Below, piece after piece: positions 1 through 8,673 of a DNA stretch of 26,065 nt (position 1 is the stretch's first letter; each line of letters begins with the position of its first letter). Position numbers and translations under genes: made by a program. The notes under the pieces were generated by a model that was not told the DNA's origin, searched no databases, and was given only the letters and a program-made list of their open reading frames with translations. The stretch comes from Acrasis kona (lineage: Eukaryota; Heterolobosea; Eutetramitea; Acrasida; Acrasidae). The stretch spans positions 1-26,065 of the forward strand of contig JAOPGA020000131.1 in the NCBI GenBank assembly GCA_026419775.2, written 5' to 3'.

Positions 1-3000
1 CCCGCTCATCAAGTCACTAAACACGGTGATGACTTCCCTCGTGAGCTCTATTAAGATCTTTTCGTAAACAGTTTCCTTACGCAACTGTTCGTCGCTCATC
101 ACTCTAGCTGCTCTCTCTGGCGCCAACAATTGACACCACTGAGCATCCAATCTCTTATAGAGATTGGCAGAGTAAGGAACCAACACGTTGGACAACAAGG
201 AATCATACAAACCCTCAGGACAATACAATATAAAAGAGCTAACAAAGCTCAACAATGCTTTCGTATCTTTATTATCCATATCGTCCAGGTGACTAAATAC
301 AGAGTTGCCCAACAAGTTAAACATTTGTGGATTGCTCCAAAACTGAGCACCCTTATCACATAACTGACATGCAAATCCCATCAAAGAGTAAGCATGAGTC
401 CTTATGCTCCTAATTGCTCTGTGAATATGATACACCCTTAGTTGAGTATCGCTCAACGCGCTCGCATTAAAACAATTATTGCCCAACAACCTTTCTTCTT
501 CATCGATGCCCACATAAAACAAGTGCTCTCTGTTCTTTTCATCGATTAATTGTTGAGTTTGAGGTGCATACAACAAATGCAAAGTTCTAATCAAGTTCAT
601 CACGTTAGGAACCATTTCCAACAAGTACTCGGCCAACAACAGTTGAATTTGAGAGTCGCCGCTACTAACGACCAATCTCTTGGTCACATGAACGAACAAC
701 ATCATGATGTGAACCATTTTTTGTTTGACTGCCACCAACGCAGCTTGTTGTTGAGGATTGCTCTCTGGTATAATCTCCAACAACTTTAGTAACAACCCAG
801 GATCACCTACAATCTGCGTAATGTCATTACCCACCCATTCTTGTTTATGAGAAGAAAGTAAATACGCCAAAAAGGAATTACGTTCCTTTGCATTCGGTAT
901 TTCCTTACTAATCAACACAAAAGCTTCGCACATTAAAATAAACTCTTGGCTCGATAGTTCTCCCTCCTTGAACAACTTTTCGCTGCTATCCACCAAATAT
1001 TTTAGATTAGGAAGCAAGTGATTCGAATGCGTCTTGCACAAGTGTATGAATGCATGAAAACACTTTTTGCGAGCACTTTGCGTGTCTTCGCACAGGGCAT
1101 TTACGGGAGCGTTTGCTTCTCGAGGTAATCTAAATCTCATCTCGGCGAATAGTTTCTGCAGGACGGCGTCGAGCGCGTCCTTGTTGTTGTTATAGACCGG
1201 ATCGAGCACTTCCAAACAAACTACCCATCGACTATGAATCAACGGATCGGTGCTCGAGAACCGCAACAGTTTTTGTAAGAGCTGGGTCAATGCCGATAAT
1301 GCATTTTCGCTTGGTTTCTTGACGGTCGATAATATCCATTCGAATAGAGTGCTGGCTGTTTCCCATGCCAAATACGTTTGCGACTGAACGGTTGCGATTT
1401 GTAATTTTTGATTCTTGATGGAATCGGAATCGGCATTGTTCTTGTCGATTACGGCCATGATGGCCTGGTATGCAAATTCTAGAGCCAGCATCGGTCGGAG
1501 CAAAGTGATGGTCTGGACCAACACCGTGATGCATCCTCTCAACGTGCCGAAATGTTGACTGTAGTCGTCTTTGGTGTCGAAATCGACCTGCGAGAATTGG
1601 TTGGTCGGGTTGTTGGACATTTCTATCGAATGATTACATGGAATGAAAATGAAACTCACGTTGATTTTCTGGATTGCCCAATTCCTTAATCATCTTGTTG
1701 CTGCATACGTCCAGTAACACCTTGTAGTATTTCTCGAAGAAATCTTGATTGATGAACACGGGTTTCACATCCTTGGTGTCCCTGAATATAACGTTCCATG
1801 CCATGAATGTGTTTTGGGCCATGGTAAGCGATGGATGTTGAGAGAATAAAAGTAGTAGCGTCAAGTACTTCTCTGCATGTTCCGAATCATTTTTGGTCAA
1901 CCTCACGAAGCTCAACATTCCAAAGTTGGTCACCACTTCGCACAACTACAAAAGATTAAATGAAATGGATGGAAAAATGTACCTTCTTGTGAAAATCATA
2001 TTCGTCGAGGAGGACGTCTTGATCTAGCGGTTTGGAAAGGATTTGGTAACAATTGGCGCCGAATACGTCGATAAAGTGTTTGACGCTTTGCATGGATATG
2101 GTGGTCGATTTCCATTTTTGTTCGGTCAGCAACAGCAAGCACTCTACGGCTTCCATCCTTAATGGTTCTTCGTGGATCAACACGCTCCAAATATCGACGA
2201 ATTCGTACTGTTTGTTTTGATTAATATACACACGTCACATGGTGTCATTTTCACATACCTGGAAAATGAACTTTGTGGACAACCAATTGTTGTTTAGAGC
2301 GACTCCAGTCTCTAATAGTACAATTAGTAACCTTTCGAACAAGAGGCGCTTGGGATCTCCTTGGGGCGCTTGTTTGTATGCCTTGTAGCAATTATCATAT
2401 AATTTGAACAAGAATGGAAACAGTTTGGTGATAATGTCCTGAAGGCTCTTGATGATTTCGTTTCTTCTCTCTGCAGAAATGTTTGCAGTATATTCGTTGG
2501 ATGTGTCTTGTAACTACATAGAGTGAGAAGATTTTTAGAGAATGACATACCAAACTTCTGATTGTCATGATTGATATTTCCATCTGGACTTCACCAAAGT
2601 TTGATAATTGCATCACGTTCTCCAAAAGATTTGGTTGGTTGTCGGGCCAAACCCTCTCGATTACTCCGGCCAGCAGAGACGATACTTTTTCACGAATGAA
2701 GACAACTTCTTCAAAGAATGGTTTTACGCCCTCGTTAGCATAATTTAGTAGCATTTGAGATATTTCGTTAAGTATGGCGACATCTGTTTTGGCATTCGTA
2801 CTATTGATCATGAATTCCAACAAGTGTAGACCAAAATGTCTGATGATTTCCTCGTTTTTTTTATCAATCAGAGAGAGAGCGTATGGACCGAGTGTATTGA
2901 TGGGACTTTTTGTTTTAAATTCTTCTACATACTGTTTTTTTTTTCACAAATGTTATTCGTCGTGTTCTTACATTTTGGGCTGCAATGCGTTGTTCTGGTG

Positions 3001-3064
3001 ATGAACCCAGGAGGTGAATTACGTGAAGTGCATCAACAATGTTCTTGTACACTATTGGATCCAT
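1..3064 (-). CDS. XPO5: Exportin-5 (XPO5/HASTY) homologue, 3' end outside window
   Basis: Karyopherin-beta export receptor. In this family RanGTP-dependent export of double-stranded RNA cargo (pre-miRNA, tRNA) from the nucleus is established. I place six exons, complement(<1..1622, 1660..1945, 1983..2207, 2259..2513, 2551..2931, 2972..3064), with introns of 37, 37, 51, 37 and 40 bp, all GT-AG; the joined frame gives 954 residues without a stop. Exon 1 has the importin-beta-like start (SSPEQRIAAQN), followed by the exportin-5-like IIRHFGLHLLEF and, around residue 105, the VIERVWPDNQPNLL stretch that parallels the family's KREWPQHWPDML. A DFDTKDDY motif near residue 425 parallels the family's DFDSDEDF. 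An in-frame TAA precedes the ATG at 3064, supporting this start. Family members are 1100-1250 aa, so roughly 200 residues lie beyond base 1. Recognition is by remembered motifs, not a search. Confidence 0.88.
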
Positions 3065-3459
3065 ATTTCTTGAATTTTAACAACTTCAAAAAAGTTCGTG
3101 AATATTTATCAACCGTGAGAAATGAGGTTCATGAATAATTATGAGTCTTATACTAATCATGAGCGAGACCTGGAACTGATGCAATGCTCGTAATTGTGTA
3201 AACAAGAAAGTAATCGGATGAAATAGAAGTCGCAAATGAAATGGATGGTTCATGATGATTCTCACCAATCAATTTATGACGTCTTTGCACCTAATTCAAA
3301 AAATCAGATTAATTGGACATTGTTGCTGATTTACGGTCGAAAATGAGAGTTGAACAAAGTGAGGTTATGATAGATTATTAGCAAATGTTATCACTTGTTC
3401 GGAATCACTCAGGGCTTAGAAGTGAGGACAAAATATCGTCATAATTCGTTAAAAAAAAT
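3065..3459. other. Intergenic, upstream of exportin-5 gene
   Basis: AT-rich DNA between the exportin-5 start and the coding remnant. It must hold the exportin-5 promoter. I see no ORF starting at ATG with coding character, no tRNA boxes and no repeat. Confidence 0.5.
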
Positions 3460-3989
3460 TCCCAACATTGAACCTTTTCTGTGATATGGGGCGCCTTGTA
3501 ACGTCCTATTGGAACCAACTAATGGCCTGTCTAAGTCGCATCTCCAATATCGAAGCTGGCAGTTTTCTCTTTAAAAACTTCTTCAATGGCCCTATAAAAT
3601 CCAATAACGCCACTATATCATTAAAAAAGAACCCCAGCATCGAGGATGCCTTTGGAATATACAAGGAGTTTAATTGAAAAGAGCGAACAAAACCAAATTG
3701 GTTATCAATTCGCAAAAGTAATTGGGACAACACAACCAGACTTTCGCAACAACGGAAGGGTTGCACTCGAGGACGAACAAATTAATCAACTCGTGTGAAA
3801 CAGAGTAAAAAGGTTTTCTCCCGACCACTTCAAAGAATTTCGCAACCAGGCATGCCGACGATAAATCATCTTATCAGGTCTTTACCCCTTATACGCTTCT
3901 ACAAATATGAAGCTGCCCAAATGTTTATGCCCCACGCCGACCCTGCAAAGACCACAATAAAAAAACAATATCAACAAAAAGTTCAATAA
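3460..3989 (+). pseudogene. Decayed coding remnant, unknown family
   Basis: Three overlapping open stretches on the plus strand read as one broken protein. 3468-3677 gives an open frame with ATG at 3486. A shift of one base then opens a frame starting EKSEQNQIGYQFAKVIG that runs to an in-frame TGA near 3798 and continues as NRVKRFSPDHFKEFRNQ. A further frame, 3795-3989, ends QQKVQ-stop. No GT-AG intron of the local size class reconciles these frames. The base composition is less AT-rich than the flanks, which suggests former coding sequence. I do not recognise the family; a dead mobile-element gene or processed copy are both possible. Confidence 0.4.
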
Positions 3990-4002
3990 AGTAGTAAAAT
4001 TA

Positions 4003-4101
4003 CTTCGATACCGGGAATCGAACCCGGGCCTGAAGAGTGAGAGTCTTCCATCCTGTATGGAATTTTGCAAAAACGTTGTAAAACCACTGGACGATATCGA
4101 A
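4003..4101 (-). tRNA. tRNA-Glu (CTC) with ~27-nt insertion in the D-loop
   Basis: All tRNA arms are present on the minus strand. The acceptor strands TTCGATA (4101-4095) and TATCGAA (4010-4004) pair perfectly. The D-stem is GTCC with GGAT, the anticodon stem GAAGA/TCTTC encloses loop CTCTCAC with anticodon CTC at 4041-4039, and the T-arm is CCGGG-TTCGATT-CCCGG, a good B box. An A-box-like TCGTCCAGTGG is present, and a TTTT run lies about seven bases past the 3' end, consistent with Pol III termination. The gene is 99 nt rather than about 72 because the D-loop is 35 nt; removing about 4055-4081 leaves an ordinary AGTGGTTA loop. There is no canonical intron next to the anticodon. It could be a functional gene with a non-canonical intron or a tRNA pseudogene; the perfect stems favour function. 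Confidence 0.8.
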
Positions 4102-4224
4102 CTATATTTTCCTTCTATTGCTGTCAGTATATAGAATACAGGTTATTAATAAAGTTCGTGACAGCAATTGCAAGAAATGTAGCGCTAGATCTCTACCAGA
4201 GCATGTTGATTAAGTTTTAGAAAA

Positions 4225-4482
4225 TGAACTGGACAGTGGAGAGAGGAAAATGAAGAGGAGGCCAGGGATCCAAAAGTTACTCCGAAACAAATACTTTTGA
4301 ACATGCAATTCCAAAAAGAACTTGGGTCAACAGCTAAAGACTTCAATGAAGTGACGAATACTTACAAATTTCCATTGCATGAGTGGATCCCAGACTTTGC
4401 CAATAGCAAGAATTATTCACAGAAAAAGACAGCTATTTGGGAGTATCGTAAGACATTGTTGAATGGTACCATCTCTCTGTAA
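4225..4482 (+). other. Short open frame of coding character, unknown
   Basis: An open plus-strand frame ends at TAA 4480-4482. It begins after an in-frame TGA near 4225, and its first ATG is at 4303, giving a 59-aa peptide starting MQFQKELGSTAKDFNEV. The frame upstream of that ATG is acidic (EENEEEARDP) and looks like continuing coding sequence, so this may be the last exon or a fragment of a decayed gene, perhaps the one at 3460-3989. I recognise no family. Confidence 0.25.
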
Positions 4483-4975
4483 ATAACATTAATGACATGC
4501 AGGAAGTCATGCACGTCTGAACATGTACAATATGTAAAAAAACACTCCAATAATGACAATATTGTTTGTGAGTCCTTTCCAAAAAGTTTTCTCTTTTATT
4601 CAAAAACACGAAGTCCAAGTTCCGCAACCTAGACTTATTATTCCTCAAAATTCTAAAAAAAATTAATGGGATCCTTTTCTACTTGAAAATCTCACATTTC
4701 ATGAAAAGCCAAAAATTGTAAACGGAAATAAAGTTGAAATGTCAATTAGACATGTAATATAAATCACGTAACAAGACATTCTGGCAAACCTATCCCAAAA
4801 GACAGTACGAAAACAAAGTATTAAGATTTGATGTAATGTATTCAAAGCAACAATAATAAAATATTTATTAATAATGCTCTTTTCGGTGTTGACTCATCCT
4901 TCTATTCTGAGTTGAGCGAATGATATATCGCTACTAGTGTAATGCAGTCGTAACCAATGTAAAGTTTAATAATTC
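4483..4975. other. AT-rich intergenic with likely cyclase 3' UTR
   Basis: No supportable ORF. A minus-strand AATAAAT lies about 110 bp downstream of the cyclase-like stop codon (near 4860-4866) and is a candidate polyadenylation signal. Nothing else is recognised. Confidence 0.4.
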
Positions 4976-7296
4976 CTACATTTCTGTTTCATCAATGTTC
5001 TTATACTTGCCACACATTATATTTAAAAACTCATTTGTTGTCCTGAATCTTTTATGTGCGTCAGACATTAAAAATTCAAGTTCAGAAAATACATAATGAA
5101 AATCTTGTTCATTGCAAGAAGCCTCCTGATTTGTTAGTTGTTCAGAAAGTTTCACTTTTAGGGCATTTGTAATGTTCATATCCTTTTCTATGATATATTG
5201 TTGATGTACTGACATGATGCTACAATGTCTTTTATTCATATCTATTTTGGAACAAGCTTTTTTAAGGTCAACCCACATATCATAATTCTCTCTTGAGTAT
5301 CAGGAACAGTCCACTGAGCAGACAATGCCTTACATGATCTCAACCTGAGTTGAATTTGAGCGCAAAGCGAAATGGCCTCAATATTTGTTGGATCAATGTT
5401 CAAAATCTGAGACAATATCTCAGCAGCATTAACATAGTCACGGACATATAAATATTCCATTACTTCTGATAGTAAGTGTCTGGATTCTGTTCGTTCTGAC
5501 TCTTCAATGACTTCATAGGCTCTCACATGTTTCTGTGCGGACATGACTGGAAGTGATCCCATAAACAACAAATACTTTCGGTGGCTCTTTTTCATAATAT
5601 CGTGCACACTTTGCGACAATAAAACTCTCTTACCATACTTTCTACAAAAATAAGACAGAGACTCAATAACATTCAGTCCAGATGTTATAATTGACTGAAG
5701 ACTAGTATCATAGTCAGAAACCAGGCTGAGCAGTGCGGAATCAACATGATGAATACTAACACGAATGGTTACATCATTATTGCTTTGGATTGATTTCATA
5801 GCCTCAGCGGCACCAAGAGCTCCATGCACATTGGTAAAGAACAATAAAAAACCATTATTATAACACTGATGGACGTATCCTTGAGTGTTGTTTGTAATCT
5901 CTTTAATATTTATATAAAATTTACTCATCATATCACTCACCATGGTCTTATCTACATTGGTCAAACCCTCTAATTCAACATAGCTCAACACTAGACTAGT
6001 ATTAGTACCTCTCTTCCGTATAATTTTCAGAAACTTTTTAGGTTCAAATTTTGACAAGTAGGCAATCTTTTTTTCAGTTAACTGTCTTGCCTTCAACACT
6101 TTGTAGACTCTACTTGCGATACACAGTATAATACACAAGACAATGCAAACAATCCAAACAAACATCATGGATATGACACCGGCGTACTTGGCACTACCAT
6201 TATAATTTCTAATAAAATTATCATTGGGAACAAAGGAACAAGTCCAAAACAAATTGCCATATTGAACAATTCGAACATACTTATCAGAGTTTGCATTATA
6301 TTCAATCCTCTTCATCTCCCTCAAATCAAATACCTTTGAACTATACATGGCGCTAACAATAGAGTTATTAGAAGCCCCCTCATACACATTCAAAGAATAA
6401 GAACCAGAGCTACTATTATATCTATTTAGAGAAGACATTGATATTTCGATAAGTTTTTGGTTATTGACTTCTGCAAAAGTCAACCCATACAAAATACTTT
6501 TATTATAACTATCGTAAGCAGATACATAAACAACACTTGTAGGGGGTCCCTGTTCGTTCAAAAACGAGGATATGGCTTGATTATCTCGAGCGTCAATCGC
6601 TCTCAATATCAAATCGGCTCTCTTTGGATTTGAAAAGTGGTTCCAACCCAAATCACCATCTCTTCCAGAATAAAACTCGGAAGCCACCAAAGTAACAGGT
6701 AGACAATATGTTCCGTTGCAGCTATCAGGAGGACTATTTTTGGGACTGTCGGATCTATAAGAGAAGTTTGCGTAGCCAATAGGATCTTTTTTCATCAAGT
6801 AATTTGGAAATGTAGAAATTTGTGATTTTAAAACATTAGATATAAAGTACAAATTATCAATGAAATCATTTCTGTTGTTCTCATTGTGGATAAAATCTTC
6901 AAATTCATTTAATGCAAGACCTTGTTCACCTTTAGTAATTGTGACCAGTGAAGTAGTGAAAACAATCGCTGATTTGACTTGTAGTATGGCTAACTGCAGA
7001 CTGTTGGAATCTACTGCCACTAAATCGGTAAAGTCGTTTATTAATGACTTTTCTTCGTTCATTCTTAAAGGAAAGTATATGCCTATAGAAACTCCAACCA
7101 CGACTAATGTCACTAAAATAATCAATAGACATGGTATGATGTCGAGTGCATTTGGTTTTAACACGGAGGTTATTGATAAAGACGAGTCTATACTAGATTC
7201 ATCTGGTTCAAAAATGGTGCTTTTGTACTCGCCATCGAACGAAGTGATGTCCAAGTTCTCCTGCAGTTGAACCTCTTCCTCATCCGTTAGCGTCAT
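4976..7296 (-). CDS. Receptor-like class III nucleotide cyclase homologue, probably catalytically impaired
   Basis: Two exons, complement(4976..5241, 5277..7296), joined across a 35-bp GT-AG intron to give 761 aa. The start is the ATG at 7296; the upstream in-frame codon run has a TAA and no earlier ATG. Order: cytoplasmic N-terminus, TM helix at about 53-75, extracytoplasmic region of about 300 residues likely to be a Cache-type sensor, TM helix at about 372-394, then a class III cyclase-like domain at about 435-590, a TPR-like helical stretch at about 600-660 and a charged tail. In the cyclase fold the first metal-binding Asp (FADIxGFT in the family) appears as Glu in VELEGLT, and the second (GDGF) as Asn in NNGFLLFF. 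That argues for weak or lost catalysis and a regulatory or heterodimeric role. Without the intron the protein would stop at 5242 and lose the last 88 residues. Confidence 0.75.
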
Positions 7297-7733
7297 TTTT
7301 CCACTCGAGATGTCAGATATCAAGTGTTACAAAATATAGACATGACAATTATATTGTACTTTTTTGGTGATTTTTAAAGTTGTAATACTGCAAGTAAATT
7401 GGTGGTAATTTTATTCCCAAAATCTCAGAACTGCGATTCAAATTACTAAATGAATTTGCTCGCTAATCGTCTTATATCCAATGTCCAAGCTTGCAATGCC
7501 TTTATAATTTTTCTCTGCGACGGTGGCAGCTACCATTGTACTGTGTACGAAATTTGTTTTAAAGTTGACCCGTTGACCTAAAAGAAAACCACCAGAATTA
7601 CAAACATGCCTAGTTGTCCTTAACACAAATGGTCAAACAAACATATTATCTAGATATTATCTAGATTAAACATGTGTTATTCAAAAAATAAATAGATTTA
7701 GCTTGATGTTTGACAGACAACTAGTTTATTGAG
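7297..7733. promoter_or_regulatory. Shared divergent upstream region
   Basis: 437 bp separate the start codons of two divergently transcribed genes, the cyclase-like receptor (-) and the LURP-one-like membrane protein (+). Both promoters must lie here. The only distinct element seen is the perfect 11-bp tandem repeat at 7645-7666. A minus-strand frame at 7438-7626 has no ATG start and no recognisable content, so I do not call it. Confidence 0.45.
7645..7666. repeat. Perfect 11-bp tandem duplication with palindromic core
   Basis: ATTATCTAGAT occurs twice in direct succession, each copy containing the palindrome ATCTAGAT. It lies about 70 bp upstream of the plus-strand start codon at 7734. It could be a protein-binding site. 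Confidence 0.5.
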
Positions 7734-8559
7734 ATGTACAATCTATTGGATAAGCATGGAAAGCCGAACCATTCGTCAATGGGCTTATATACTATTTGTG
7801 GTGCGATATGCTGCTTTGTGTTATTATGCATCATTGTGGGAGGAGGTAAAACTCTTTTTGAGATTAATGCTAACAAACGACAGTATTATCATTGATAATT
7901 ATTTTTAATCAAACATCTCCATTCAAACGATGTGTTGTAATGAATCAATTTAGCTTTAATCAGAGCATTGTCTTCAAATCATATGATAGTGGAGCAACAT
8001 TTTACGTGGAAGACATAAATAGAACTAGAGTTGCTAGAGTAGTTTCTAGAGGATTTACTATACCTCAAAAAATAGATCTTGTAGATTCTTTGGATCAACT
8101 TTCTGCAATTGGTTCAAATGTATTTCAATCGTGAGATTAAAACAAAACGATTACTAAACCAGCAGAATTGGCGGTAACACAATTATATATGATTGTCAAA
8201 GTGCCATCATAGGATACATTAGAAGAGAACCGACTTTTATGCACTCTAGATTTACATTGTTGGATTCCTCAAAAAAGGAAGTAGCAACAGTTCAAGTAAG
8301 TACATACTTTTTTTTTCTGATGATGACCCATCAGCAAGGTAGAATGATACCACCTACTTTTTATGTGGTGCCGATCAATGTGAACTCCTATACAACAACC
8401 TTTAATGCATATTTTGAAAGGGATCCTTCTACTTTATACATTGAGTGGAAGTTAACAACATTCGAAAGGAATCCAAAACCTTACGATCAGAGAATGTTGT
8501 ATTTTATTCCAATAATCTGTTCTGCTCAGGGAATAGACAAGACAAACCAACGACAGTGA
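7734..8559 (+). CDS. Membrane-anchored LURP-one/tubby-fold-like protein
   Basis: Four exons, 7734..7845, 7884..8130, 8166..8295, 8335..8559, give 237 aa; introns are 38, 35 and 39 bp, all GT-AG. The second intron ends in a CAGCAG tandem acceptor, so 238 aa is equally possible. Residues about 17-45 form one hydrophobic segment that spans the first splice junction and probably anchors the protein in a membrane. The rest resembles the LURP-one/scramblase-like beta-barrel: repeated strand motifs such as FTIPQKIDLVD and IYDCQSAIIGYIRREPTF followed by RFTLLDSSKKEVATV. Family members are usually 180-250 aa, so the size fits. LURP-one/scramblase-fold proteins are linked to membrane or lipid interaction in other organisms; a function here is inference. 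The gene converges on the copine-like gene, with 114 bp between stops. Confidence 0.6.
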
Positions 8560-8673
8560 TATAAATTTTGTATTGAAAATCCTTGTTCAATTCTATTTTT
8601 AAGATTGTTTTACAACAAACCAACACACAGACACCTCTCAAGTCAGGTCAATTTAACACGACATGAACAAAAA

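Noticed and set aside
7438-7626. 62-aa minus-strand ORF in the divergent region
   Set aside because: It starts at GTG, not ATG, has no recognisable content and lies in a promoter region.
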